From: Kribbella aluminosa
Lineage (GTDB): Bacteria > Actinomycetota > Actinomycetes > Propionibacteriales > Kribbellaceae
Length of the DNA: 64,000 bases
Assembly: GCF_017876295.1 (NCBI RefSeq)
Contig: NZ_JAGINT010000001.1
Coordinates: 4,216,001-4,280,000, forward strand
Direction: 5' to 3'
The notes under the pieces were generated by a model. The model saw nothing but the letters and a program-made list of their open reading frames with translations, was not told the DNA's origin and made no database searches. Made by a program: the position numbers and the translations under genes. Positions 1 through 7,809 of this stretch are shown in pieces. Position 1 is the stretch's first letter, and each line of letters opens with the position of its first letter.

Positions 1-702
1 CAGCAGCGGTTCGTGACCGCGAATCTCCGGCTCGTGGTGTCGATCGCGCGCCGCTACGGGCGGTCCCAGATGCCGCTGCTGGACCTGGTCCAGGAGGGCA
101 ACACGGGGCTGATCCGGGCGGTGGAGAAGTTCGACTACCGGAAGGGATTCAAGTTCTCGACGTACGCGACCTGGTGGGTGCGGCAGGCGATCACCCGCGG
201 TATCGCGCAGCAGGCCCGGGTGGTCCGGCTGCCGGTGCACGTGGTGGAGCAGCTGAACCAGATCGGGTCGGCACGGCGGACGCTGGAGCGCAAGCTCGGG
301 CGGGAGCCGGAGATCGCCGAGATCGCGGCGGAGCTGGGCCTGGACCCGGAGCGGGTCACCGAACTGATCCGCATCGGCCGGGACCACATCAGCCTGAACA
401 GCCCGGTCGACGACGAGGGTGAGACCTCGCTGGGTGACCTGATCGCGGCCGAGACCGCGCCGGGTCCGGACCAGCTGGTCGCCGATGCGTCGGACCGCTC
501 GGGCCTGTTCAGCCTGGTCGACCAGCTCGACCCGCGGTCGGCGGACGTGATCCGGCGACGGTACGGTCTGCACGATGGCCGCCAGGCCAAGCTGGCCGAC
601 ATCGGCGCGGTGCACGGCATCTCGGCGGAGCGGGTTCGCCAGATCGAGCGCGAGGCGCTGGGCCGCCTCCGCCTGATGGCAGATCCGACCCTGGCGGCGT
701 AA
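1..702 (+). CDS. RNA polymerase sigma factor, sigma-70 group 1/2 type (5' truncated by window)
   Basis: The reading frame is open from base 1, so the gene starts upstream of the window and the GTG at 13 is not its start. Visible are region 2 (RLVVSIARRYG, then LVQEGNTGLIRAVEKFD), the region 2.4 helix FKFSTYATWWVRQAITRG that reads the -10 box, region 3, and region 4.2 (ISAERVRQIEREAL) that reads the -35 box. The order and spacing fit a principal or HrdA/SigB-like primary-type factor, not an ECF factor. A strong hairpin follows the TAA stop. Which paralogue it is cannot be told without the N-terminus. Confidence 0.93.
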   Translation, partial: QQRFVTANLRLVVSIARRYGRSQMPLLDLVQEGNTGLIRAVEKFDYRKGFKFSTYATWWVRQAITRGIAQQARVVRLPVHVVEQLNQIGSARRTLERKLGREPEIAEIAAELGLDPERVTELIRIGRDHISLNSPVDDEGETSLGDLIAAETAPGPDQLVADASDRSGLFSLVDQLDPRSADVIRRRYGLHDGRQAKLADIGAVHGISAERVRQIEREALGRLRLMADPTLAA

Positions 703-723
703 CACCCCACCCCGAAACCCCTC

Positions 724-758
724 AGGACCCCTGGGCCACGATCTGGCCCGGGGGTCCT
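724..758. terminator. Bidirectional intrinsic terminator-like hairpin
   Basis: A 15-bp stem (AGGACCCCTGGGCCA at 724-738 and its complement at 744-758, one T-G wobble) with a 5-base loop lies between the convergent sigma factor and HAD genes. It ends in CTT rather than a long T-run, as is usual in actinobacteria, and can serve both strands. Confidence 0.8.
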
Positions 759-764
759 TCGGTT

Positions 765-1481
765 TCAGGCGGCGGCCTCGTTCCAGCTGTCGATCAGGGC
801 CGGCAGGTCGGACAGGTGCTGGACGGTGGCGTCCGGCGTACCTTCCGTATGGCCGATCTGCTCGCGCGGGATCGCGCTGTGCGGCAGGTGGGCCGCGCGC
901 ATGCCGGCGTTCTGCGCGCCCCAGACGTCGTCGAACAGCCGGTCGCCGACGAACAGGCACCGGGACGGATCGGACACCCCGACCGCCCGCATCGCCGCCA
1001 GGAACGCCTCCGGGTGCGGCTTGGTGTGCGCGATCTCGCTGGTGTAGACAGCGCCGTCGAACAGCTCCAGCACGCCGTCCCGCGCGAAGATCTCCTCGTG
1101 CCGCCGCCGCGGCCAGATCGTGTTCGACAGGACGCCGAGCTTCAGCCCACCGTCCCGCAGTGCCTGCAGGGTCTCGGCCGCGTCCGGCTCGAGGACCGTG
1201 TGCGGGTCCCACTGGCGCTCGTACTCCGCGAGGCCGTCCGGCGTCATCACGATCTCCGCCAGCGCGCACACCTCGTCGAACGTGCTGCTCCGATGCTGGT
1301 CGCGGGACCGCCGCCAGACCGAGCCCTCGGCCGCGACCAGCCGGGCCGCCAGCTCGTCGGCGTTCGCCTCGTCGAGCACGGTGGTCACCGCCCGCCAGGT
1401 CTCGTGCAGGGAGATGTCGTGCCAGGTTGCCAGCGTGCCGCCCCAGTCGAACAGCACGGCCTCGATCTTCACGTTCGTCAC
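765..1481 (-). CDS. HAD superfamily hydrolase-like protein
   Basis: A 238-residue protein with the HAD Rossmann layout: motif I LFDWGGTLATW near residue 10, motif II LSNT near 120, the motif III lysine in KPHPEAF, and motif IV FVGDRLFDDVWGAQNAG. In classical HAD phosphatases motif I is DxD; here the second aspartate is a glycine (DWG), so the general acid/base is missing and phosphatase activity is doubtful. The substrate is unknown. It faces the sigma factor across a shared terminator. The start is the ATG at 1481. Confidence 0.85.
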   Translation of the reverse strand: MTNVKIEAVLFDWGGTLATWHDISLHETWRAVTTVLDEANADELAARLVAAEGSVWRRSRDQHRSSTFDEVCALAEIVMTPDGLAEYERQWDPHTVLEPDAAETLQALRDGGLKLGVLSNTIWPRRRHEEIFARDGVLELFDGAVYTSEIAHTKPHPEAFLAAMRAVGVSDPSRCLFVGDRLFDDVWGAQNAGMRAAHLPHSAIPREQIGHTEGTPDATVQHLSDLPALIDSWNEAAA

Positions 1482-1535
1482 CCGGCAAAGCCTGCCAGAG
1501 CCGACCGACAGTTCTCGCGTCCTTTTCGGTGCAAC

Positions 1536-2747
1536 TCAGCTCAGGCGGCCGAGCTCGCGCCGCCGCGCCAGCCAGGTGACCGCGAACGCGTACGCCCCGA
1601 GGCAGATCACGTCGGACGCGAGCAGCGTCCACGGCGCGCCGCCCTGCTGGTTCCACTCGCTGCCGTGACCCATTGCCAACGGCAACAAGAACGCGACCAG
1701 GTTGTTCGTCGCGTGCAGCGCGATCCCGGACTCCAGTCCCCCGGTCCGTACCGTCAGCCAGCCGACCGTCACCGCGAACAGGAAGACGTCGGCCATCGCC
1801 CAGCCGCTGTACCCGTGCGCCGACACGAACGCGGCGGCACCGATCACGATCCCCGGCCACGGCGACCGGAACAGCCGGCGCAACCACGGCGCCCGTCCCT
1901 CCGCGCTGTCCGGCCCGTACGCCCCGACCGCCTGGATCACCCAGCCGCGGAACACGAACTCCTCCGCCGTCGACTGGAACGGCACCAGCACCAGGATCAG
2001 CAGCGCCGGTCCGACGAACGCCCCGAGGCCGATCCACGCACCGCCTTCACTGCCGATCGCGTCCTGCGGCGGGAACACCGCGTCGACGAGCAGGCCCATC
2101 AGGTACGACAGCACGACGTACCCCAGCGCCGGCAGGCAGCACCAGAGCAGCCAGCGCCAGCGGATCCTGTTCAGTACCGAGGCGACGCTCCAGAACGGCC
2201 GCCGCTGCACGATCCACGCGGCCAGGCCGACGAGCGGTGTCAGGACCGCGAGCAGTACCAGCGAGAGCGCCAGGTTCTCGGTGGCGCTCGGGAAGATGTC
2301 CGCGCCCTGCGGCGTGCCGAACGGGCCGGCCACCAGCTCGTGCACGATCACCCAGGCGACCACCACGAACATCATCACGCAGAACGCCATCGCGGCGAGC
2401 AGCACCGAGCCGAGGACCGGGCGCCACCAGGTGTGCTTCGATGTCCGGGCCAGCCGGTGGTACGGCGTTCCGGCCGGTGCCGGGACGATGCGCGGCTCCC
2501 GGTAGGCGTACGGCAGGCCGGGCTGACCATAGGGGTGCGCGTACGGCGCCGGCTGCTGCCCCCCGGTCTGCGGATACGTCTGCGGATACGGCTGCGGATA
2601 TGGCTGCGGATACTGGCCGGGCGGCTGCTGTGGACCTGGCTGGCCATACGGCCCAGGCGTGCCGGGGTGGGGCGGCGGCGGTGGGTACTGCCCCGGCTGG
2701 GAGTATGGGCCCGGTTGCGGAGACGGCCCGGGCTGTTGCGGGTCCAT
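1536..2747 (-). CDS. CPBP-family intramembrane metalloprotease with Pro/Gly/Gln/Tyr-rich N-terminus
   Basis: The first 90 residues are a low-complexity cytosolic tail of PxP, GQYP and PYPQ units. The rest has about eight hydrophobic segments. The CPBP (Abi/CAAX-protease) signature is present: EEFVFRG near residue 262, a histidine in FVSAHG, and HATNN in the last third, which together should hold the catalytic glutamates and metal-binding histidines. These proteins cleave substrates inside the membrane, but the target is unknown. The Tyr/Pro tail resembles those of other actinobacterial membrane proteins and may drive self-association (inference). It is divergent from the Dyp peroxidase gene, about 46 bases away. 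Confidence 0.88.
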   Translation of the reverse strand: MDPQQPGPSPQPGPYSQPGQYPPPPPHPGTPGPYGQPGPQQPPGQYPQPYPQPYPQTYPQTGGQQPAPYAHPYGQPGLPYAYREPRIVPAPAGTPYHRLARTSKHTWWRPVLGSVLLAAMAFCVMMFVVVAWVIVHELVAGPFGTPQGADIFPSATENLALSLVLLAVLTPLVGLAAWIVQRRPFWSVASVLNRIRWRWLLWCCLPALGYVVLSYLMGLLVDAVFPPQDAIGSEGGAWIGLGAFVGPALLILVLVPFQSTAEEFVFRGWVIQAVGAYGPDSAEGRAPWLRRLFRSPWPGIVIGAAAFVSAHGYSGWAMADVFLFAVTVGWLTVRTGGLESGIALHATNNLVAFLLPLAMGHGSEWNQQGGAPWTLLASDVICLGAYAFAVTWLARRRELGRLS

Positions 2748-2793
2748 GACTGGACTCTAGAAGATCGGGCCAACTGGACGGAGGGAGAGCACG

Positions 2794-3762
2794 GTGGTTA
2801 CGGAACCGGATCGGGAGACGGACGCTTTGCCGCAGTCCGTACTGATGCCGTTGAGCGGCTCGGCCATCTTCCTCGTGGTGCAGATCGAGCCCGACGGCGA
2901 GGACCGCGCCCGGGATCTGCTCGAGCGCCTCAGCGGCCTGGTGCGCTCTGTCGGCTTCCGTGTACCGGCAGGCAACCTGTCCTGCGTCACGGGTGTCGGA
3001 TCGGACGCCTGGGACCGGTTGTTCGGCGGACCCCGCCCCGCCGAGCTGCACCCGTTCGTCGAGCTCAAGGGCAAGACGCACCAGGCACCGTCGACGCCCG
3101 GCGACCTGCTGTTCCACATCCGGGCCACGCACCAGGACCAGTGCTTCGAGCTCGCCGCGCAGATCATGAACGTGCTCGGCGGCGCCGCCACGGTCGTCGA
3201 CGAGGTGCACGGCTTCAAGTACTTCGAGATGCGCGACCTGCTCGGCTTCGTCGACGGCACCGAGAACCCGACGGGTGCCGAGGCCCGGGACGCCGTACTG
3301 GTCGGCGACGAGGACCCGGACTTCCGCGGCGGCAGCTACGTGATCGTGCAGAAGTACCTGCACGACCTGAAGGCGTGGAACTCGCTGACCGTCGAGCAGC
3401 AGGAGCTCGCGGTCGGCCGGAGCAAGCTCGACGACATCGAGATGGACGACGCCAAGAAGCCCGGCAACGCGCACATCGTGCTGAACGTGGTCGAGGACGA
3501 GGACGGCAACGAGCTGCAGATCCTGCGCGACAACATGCCGTTCGGCACCGTCGGCACGCAGGAGTTCGGCACCTACTTCATCGGCTACGCGAAGACGCCG
3601 GCGGTCACCGAGCTGATGCTGCGGCGGATGTTCATCGGAGTACCCGAGGGCAACCACGACCGGCTGCTCGACTTCTCCACCGCGGTCACCGGCGGCCTGT
3701 TCTTCACGCCGCCGGCGGAGTTCCTGGACGACCTTCCGCCGGCGGCTTGCCGAGCAAGTTGA
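2794..3762 (+). CDS. Dyp-type heme peroxidase
   Basis: A 322-residue dye-decolorizing peroxidase. The diagnostic GFVDGTENP motif sits at residues 151-159, with the distal catalytic Asp154. The proximal heme histidine is expected at His227 in KPGNAHI. There is no Sec or Tat signal, so it should be cytosolic, as in class B enzymes. The GTG start at 2794 follows a GGAGGGAGAG ribosome site. The C-terminus ends abruptly (DLPPAACRAS) and the next 140 bases carry what looks like a foreign coding remnant on the other strand, so the natural tail may have been altered. No encapsulin gene is nearby. Confidence 0.93.
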   Translation: MVTEPDRETDALPQSVLMPLSGSAIFLVVQIEPDGEDRARDLLERLSGLVRSVGFRVPAGNLSCVTGVGSDAWDRLFGGPRPAELHPFVELKGKTHQAPSTPGDLLFHIRATHQDQCFELAAQIMNVLGGAATVVDEVHGFKYFEMRDLLGFVDGTENPTGAEARDAVLVGDEDPDFRGGSYVIVQKYLHDLKAWNSLTVEQQELAVGRSKLDDIEMDDAKKPGNAHIVLNVVEDEDGNELQILRDNMPFGTVGTQEFGTYFIGYAKTPAVTELMLRRMFIGVPEGNHDRLLDFSTAVTGGLFFTPPAEFLDDLPPAACRAS

Positions 3763-3876
3763 TCACGGTGGCCGTTCCGTTGGCATGCCCAACGGCGTAC
3801 AGGTAGCCGGCCTTGGTGTCCTCGTCGGTACCGAGCAGGTGCGTGCGGTAGCGGAAAGTCGCGCTTCTCCGGACTG
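3735..3876 (-). pseudogene. Possible remnant of an unidentified gene, antisense, between dyp and the ligase
   Basis: Read on the minus strand from about 3876, this otherwise empty interval encodes a protein-like string (FRYRTHLLGTDEDTKAG, then YLYAVGHANGTATVINLLG). Nearly every codon ends in G or C, although no gene overlaps bases 3763-3902 on the other strand, so it is not a shadow. There is no start codon or ribosome site, and it runs into the 3' end of dyp. I do not recognise the family. The best reading is a fragment left by a deletion or insertion at the end of dyp. Confidence 0.35.
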
Positions 3877-3902
3877 TCGGTAGGGCGAGAGACACTTGGG
3901 GC

Positions 3903-5465
3903 ATGTTGCTGATCAAGCTGGTGGAGACCTCGGCGGCGCTGGCCGGGACCCGGTCGCGGCTGCAGAAGGCCGGGTTCATCGCCGGACTGCTGTCCGGGGC
4001 CACCGAGCCGGCCGAGATCGAGATCATCGTGACGTACCTGTCCGGCGAGCTGCGGCAACGGCGTACCGGGGTCGGCTGGCGGACGTTGACGGAGGCTCCC
4101 GCCCCGGCCGCGGAGTCCTCGTTGACCGTCACCGAGGTGGACCGGGCGTTCGCGGAGCTGGCCGAGATGTCGGGCGCCGGTGTGCAGGCGCGACGCCGGG
4201 CCGCGGTGGACGCGTTGTTCGAGCGTGCGACCGAGGACGAGCAGCGGTTCCTCCGGCTGCTCGTCGGCGGTGAGCTGCGACAGGGCGCGCTGGACGGCGT
4301 GATGGCCGACGCGGTCGCGCGGGCGACCGGCATTCCGCTGGACAAGATCCGGGCCGCGGCGATGCTGCGCGGAGCGACGGCCCCGGTCGCGGTCGCCGTA
4401 CTGACGGAGGGCGAGGCGGGCCTTGCGCAGTTCGGGCTCGAGGTCGGGCGCGGGGTGCAGCCGATGCTCGCGCAGTCGGCGACCACGGTCGCGGAGGCGC
4501 TGGAGAAGACCGGTACGCCGGCAGCGCTCGAGTGGAAGCTCGACGGCATCCGGATCCAGGCGCACCGCGACGGCGATCGCGTAGTCGTCTACACGCGGAC
4601 GCTGGACGACATCACCGCGCGGGTGCCCGAGGTGGTCACAGCCGTGCTGGCGCTGGACGCGCAGCAGGTCGTGCTGGACGGTGAGCTGATCGCGCTGCGG
4701 GCGGACGGGCGGCCGGAGCCGTTCCAGGTCACCGGGTCGCGCACGGCCACCCGTGCCGGGACGGGGCCGGAGAGCGTGCCGTTGACGCCGTACTTCTTCG
4801 ACATCCTGCATCTCGACGGCCAGGATCTGCTCGGGCTCGACGGTGCGACCCGGCACCAGTGGCTCTCGAAGCTGCTGCCCGAGGAGCGCCGGATCCCGCG
4901 CCTCGTCACGTCCGACGCGGAGGCGGGGCAGGCGTTCTTCGACGACGCCGTACGGCGGGGGCACGAGGGTGTCGTGGTGAAATCGCTGACGGTTCCGTAT
5001 GAGGCAGGTCGGCGCGGGTCGGGGTGGGTGAAGGTCAAGCAGACGTTCACCCTCGACCTGCTGGTGCTGGCCGCGGAGTGGGGGCACGGTCGGCGCAAGG
5101 GCTGGCTGTCGAACCTGCACCTCGCGGCGCGCGACGAGACCACGGGCGAGTTCGTGATGCTCGGGAAGACGTTCAAGGGGCTGACCGACGAGCTGCTGCG
5201 CTGGCAGACGGAGCGGTTCCAGGAGCTCGCCGTACGCCGGGACGACTGGGTCGTGCACATCCGGCCGGAAGTGGTGGTGGAGATCGCGTTCGACGGGGTG
5301 CAGACTTCACCGCGGTACCCGGCCGGGATGGCGCTGCGATTCGCCCGGGTGATCCGGTACCGCGAGGACAAGCGGCCGGCCGACGTGGACACCGTGCAGA
5401 CCGTGCGGGCGATCCACACCGGCCCTGAACCTGTAGTCGAGATCGAGGAGCGCGTCGATGACTGA
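3903..5465 (+). CDS. lig: ATP-dependent DNA ligase (LigB-like)
   Basis: A 520-residue ligase that seals nicks through a lysyl-AMP intermediate. An N-terminal DNA-binding domain spans about residues 1-190. The nucleotidyltransferase motif I is EWKLDGIR with catalytic Lys212, followed by motif III (DGELIAL), motif IV (EGVVVKS) and motif V (WVKVKQ), and a C-terminal OB-fold domain. The size and the Lys position match mycobacterial LigB-type enzymes. It is not fused to a primase or nuclease, so it is not LigD. The stop overlaps the start of the methyltransferase by 8 bases, which suggests cotranslation. Confidence 0.95.
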   Translation: MLLIKLVETSAALAGTRSRLQKAGFIAGLLSGATEPAEIEIIVTYLSGELRQRRTGVGWRTLTEAPAPAAESSLTVTEVDRAFAELAEMSGAGVQARRRAAVDALFERATEDEQRFLRLLVGGELRQGALDGVMADAVARATGIPLDKIRAAAMLRGATAPVAVAVLTEGEAGLAQFGLEVGRGVQPMLAQSATTVAEALEKTGTPAALEWKLDGIRIQAHRDGDRVVVYTRTLDDITARVPEVVTAVLALDAQQVVLDGELIALRADGRPEPFQVTGSRTATRAGTGPESVPLTPYFFDILHLDGQDLLGLDGATRHQWLSKLLPEERRIPRLVTSDAEAGQAFFDDAVRRGHEGVVVKSLTVPYEAGRRGSGWVKVKQTFTLDLLVLAAEWGHGRRKGWLSNLHLAARDETTGEFVMLGKTFKGLTDELLRWQTERFQELAVRRDDWVVHIRPEVVVEIAFDGVQTSPRYPAGMALRFARVIRYREDKRPADVDTVQTVRAIHTGPEPVVEIEERVDD

Positions 5466-6132
5466 GGACCCCGATGCTGTCACCCGGCGGATCGCCCGCG
5501 CGGCGCTCGACCGCGACGACCCGACCGGCTGGTTCGAGAACCTGTACGCCGCTGCGGCCGACGGCGAGGCGGTCGTGCCGTGGGACCGCGGTACGGCGCA
5601 TCAACTGCTCGCGGACTGGATCGACGAGTCCGAGCCGGACGGCACCGGCAAGACCGCGGTGGTCGTCGGCGCCGGTACCGGCTGGGACGCCGAACTGATC
5701 GTCGACCGCGGCTACGACACGACCGCGTTCGACATCTCCCCCAGCGCGATCGAGACCGCCCACCGCAACCACCCGGCCTCGAAGACGCACTACGTCGTCG
5801 CCGACCTCCTCAACCCACCCGCCGACTGGCACCACGCGTTCGACCTGGTCGTCGAGATCTACACGGTCCAAGCCCTCCCGATTCCCCTGCAACCCGACGC
5901 CATCGCCCACGTCACCGACCTGGTAGCCCCCGGCGGCACCCTCCTGGTCATCGCCGCCGCCCGCCCCGACGACCAGCCAGACACCACCCTCCAAGGCCCA
6001 CCCTGGCCCCTCACCCGCGCCACCATCCACTCCTTCACCACACCGGACCTCCATCTCATCCAACTCGACCAAGCCCCCAGCCCCACCGACCCCACCCTCC
6101 ACCGCTGGCGCGCGGAGTACCTCCGCGACTGA
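5458..6132 (+). CDS. Class I SAM-dependent methyltransferase
   Basis: A 224-residue Rossmann-type methyltransferase. Motif I is VVGAGTGWDAE, the acidic residue after beta-2 is in TAFDISPSAIE, and motif III-like PGGTLLVIAA follows. The N-terminal part (WDRGTAHQLLADWI) resembles thiopurine methyltransferase-like or tellurite-resistance-like enzymes, but the substrate cannot be assigned. It is coupled to the ligase gene by an 8-base overlap. Codon composition is markedly C-rich toward the 3' end, with long CCC/ACC runs. Confidence 0.87.
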   Translation: MTEDPDAVTRRIARAALDRDDPTGWFENLYAAAADGEAVVPWDRGTAHQLLADWIDESEPDGTGKTAVVVGAGTGWDAELIVDRGYDTTAFDISPSAIETAHRNHPASKTHYVVADLLNPPADWHHAFDLVVEIYTVQALPIPLQPDAIAHVTDLVAPGGTLLVIAAARPDDQPDTTLQGPPWPLTRATIHSFTTPDLHLIQLDQAPSPTDPTLHRWRAEYLRD

Positions 6133-6140
6133 GATCCGAT

Positions 6141-6156
6141 GGGAACATTTGTTCGA
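6141..6156 (+). promoter_or_regulatory. SOS-box-like dyad (LexA site candidate)
   Basis: GGGAACATTTGTTCGA matches the actinobacterial LexA box TCGAAC-N4-GTTCGA at 10 of 12 fixed positions, with the GAAC-N4-GTTC core intact. It lies about where the -35 of the XRE gene should be, 8 bases before the TAGGGT -10 box, so repressor binding would block the promoter. Confidence 0.5.
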
Positions 6157-6164
6157 AAATGATG

Positions 6165-6170
6165 TAGGGT
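6165..6170 (+). promoter_or_regulatory. -10 box of XRE gene, leaderless
   Basis: TAGGGT ends 7 bases before the ATG at 6178, which places transcription start at or next to the start codon. Confidence 0.5.
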
Positions 6171-6177
6171 TGGAGGT

Positions 6178-7047
6178 ATGGCGGGGCGAAGTGTGGTGGG
6201 GCCTACTGCGCTGCGGATGCTGCTCGGGAGTCATCTGCGGGAGTTGCGTGAGCGGGCCGGTGTCACGCGGACGGATGCCGGGTGGGCTATCCGGGCGTCG
6301 GAGTCGAAGATCAGTCGGCTGGAGTTGGGGCGGGTCGGGTTCAAGGAGCGGGACGTCTCGGACCTGTTGACGTTGTACGGCGTGCAGGATGCGCCGGAGC
6401 GGGACCGGTTGCTGGAGCTGGCGCGGGAGGCGAACGATCCGGGGTGGTGGCAGCGGTACGGCGATGTCACGCCGGAGTGGTTCGATGCGTACCTGGGGCT
6501 GGAGGCGACGGCGGAGCTGATCCGGACGTACGAGATCCAGTACGTCCCAGGCCTCCTGCAGACCGAGGAGTACGCGCGGGCCGTGGCGCAGCTCGATCCG
6601 GGCGGTGGCCGGAGCGACGCCGAGATCGAGCGGATCGTCGCACTCCGGTCCCGGCGGCAGCGCGTGCTCGACCGGGAGCCGCCGTTGCGGTTGTGGGCGG
6701 TGATCGAGGAGTCCGTCCTGCGGCGGCCGATCGGCGGCGTCGATGTCCTGCGCCGACAGCTCGGCGCACTCCGCGAGGCGATCGCCCGGCCGAACGTCAC
6801 CGTCCAGATCGTCCCCCTGGAGAACTCCGGCCACCCAGCCACGGCGGGCGCGTTCACCCTGCTCCGGTTCCCGCAGCGCGACCTGCCCGACCTCGTGTAC
6901 GTCGAGCACCTGACCAGCGCGCTCTACCTGGACAAACGCGACGACGTCGAGGCATACACGCAGGCGTTGGAGTTGCTCGCCTCAACCAGTCCCCCGCCCC
7001 AGAAGACCGAGCAAACCATCACCCGGCTACTGGATCGCCTCAACTAG
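6178..7047 (+). CDS. XRE-family helix-turn-helix regulator with DUF5753 domain
   Basis: A 289-residue regulator of the type multiplied in Streptomyces and relatives. Residues 12-70 form the Cro/C1-type HTH (LGSHLRELRERAGVTRTDAG, then ISRLELGRVGFKERDVSDLL). Residues about 95-280 are DUF5753 (WFDAYLGLEATAELIRTYE, VPGLLQTEEYARAV, RRQRVLDREPPLRLWAVIEE). Such genes are often paired with a small DUF397 protein; none follows here, where the repeat island begins instead. The ATG is set by the leaderless promoter at 6165. Confidence 0.93.
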   Translation: MAGRSVVGPTALRMLLGSHLRELRERAGVTRTDAGWAIRASESKISRLELGRVGFKERDVSDLLTLYGVQDAPERDRLLELAREANDPGWWQRYGDVTPEWFDAYLGLEATAELIRTYEIQYVPGLLQTEEYARAVAQLDPGGGRSDAEIERIVALRSRRQRVLDREPPLRLWAVIEESVLRRPIGGVDVLRRQLGALREAIARPNVTVQIVPLENSGHPATAGAFTLLRFPQRDLPDLVYVEHLTSALYLDKRDDVEAYTQALELLASTSPPPQKTEQTITRLLDRLN

Positions 7048-7150
7048 GCAGGGACATGCAAGGCACCACCTGAACCCGCCCCCGTCGACGGCAATCGCCG
7101 CCGCCCCGGAGCGGACCCGCCTCCGCTCGCAGCGGCATCCCGTTTGAGAC

Positions 7151-7218
7151 GTTCACCTTTCACATCGCCCCTTCACCTCCGGCATGCCGGAGGTGAACGG
7201 GCGATGTGAAAGGTGAAC
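7151..7218. repeat. 68-bp near-perfect palindrome
   Basis: A 20-base arm at 7151-7170 (GTTCACCTTTCACATCGCCC) is exactly complementary to 7199-7218. The centre 7172-7197 is itself a perfect palindrome around CCGGCATGCCGG. Only the C/C pair at 7171/7198 fails, so 66 of 68 bases pair. It could extrude as a cruciform or form a long RNA hairpin. Confidence 0.9.
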
Positions 7219-7280
7219 CCCTGAACTTGTGCAGTCGGTCTGCCCGCCAGCCCCGGCCAGCACCCACCGACCCGGCAGTC

Positions 7281-7595
7281 CCTGCAGTCCCCGCCATCCC
7301 CGGCGTACCCGCCGTACCCGCCGTACCCGCCGTCCCTGCTGTCCCCGCCGTACCCGGCGTCCCCGCTGTCCCCGCCGTACCCGGCGTCCCCGCTGTCCCC
7401 GCCGTACCCGGCGTCCCCGCTGTCCCCGCCGTACCCGGCGTCCCCACTGTCCCCGCCGTACCCGCCGTCCCCACTGTCCCCGCCGTACCCGCCGTCCCCG
7501 CCGTACCCGCCGTCCCCGCCGTACCCGCCGTCCCCGCTGTGCCTGCTGTGCCCGCCGTACCCACCGTCCCTGCTGTGCCCGCCGTACCCGCCGTA
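7281..7595. repeat. Minisatellite: 35 in-phase copies of a 9-bp unit
   Basis: Thirty-five consecutive units of consensus CCCGCCGTM run without a phase slip. Units 8-19 form a higher-order 27-bp repeat (CCCGCCGTA, CCCGGCGTC, CCCGCTGTC) present four times, the last copy with one change. Later units alternate CCCGCCGTA and CCCGCCGTC. The hierarchy indicates growth by unequal exchange or slippage. It is read here as non-coding. Confidence 0.9.
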
Positions 7596-7662
7596 CCCCG
7601 CAGTCCCCGCCGCCGTCCCCGCCAGTACCCCCAGCACCCACCTCGCGCCTGATCCGATTTCG

Positions 7663-7737
7663 GGGGTTAACCCCTGAGCTGGCCGGTTCTCCCCCCGGCA
7701 TGCGCACTGTGAACGGTCCAACCGAGGGGTTAACCCC
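7663..7737. repeat. Two GGGGTTAACCCC palindromes
   Basis: The perfect 12-bp palindrome GGGGTTAACCCC occurs at 7663-7674 and 7726-7737, 63 bases apart, each followed by TGA. The second is the 3' part of the 46-bp element; a half-diverged form (GGTGAACCCC) is at 7212-7221. Confidence 0.7.
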
Positions 7738-7741
7738 TGAA
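7696..7741 (+). repeat. Diverged direct copy of a 46-bp element (other copy 7180-7225)
   Basis: Both copies have the same order and spacing: CGGCATGC, 5 bases, GTGAACGG, 12 bases, then GTKAACCCCTGAA. By eye 33 of 46 positions agree. The copies flank the tandem array in the same orientation, so the array lies inside a larger element. Confidence 0.65.
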
Positions 7742-7809
7742 ATGGGCGGGACGGGGTGTGGGTGAGGGATCGCGTTTCGTCCCGGAGGTCGCGGGCGATG
7801 GCGGCGCAC

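Noticed and set aside
2794..3762. Dyp peroxidase as encapsulin cargo
   Set aside because: No encapsulin gene is near and the C-terminus has no cargo-type targeting peptide.
816..3806. 996-residue plus-strand frame across the HAD and CPBP genes
   Set aside because: It is antisense to two well-supported genes, rich in Arg/Pro/His, and has no recognisable domain. It is a GC-rich shadow.
5173..6909. 578-residue minus-strand frame over ligase, methyltransferase and XRE genes
   Set aside because: Antisense to three supported genes; no domain recognised.
7281..7595. CRISPR array
   Set aside because: Units are 9 bp and contiguous, with no spacers and no cas genes.
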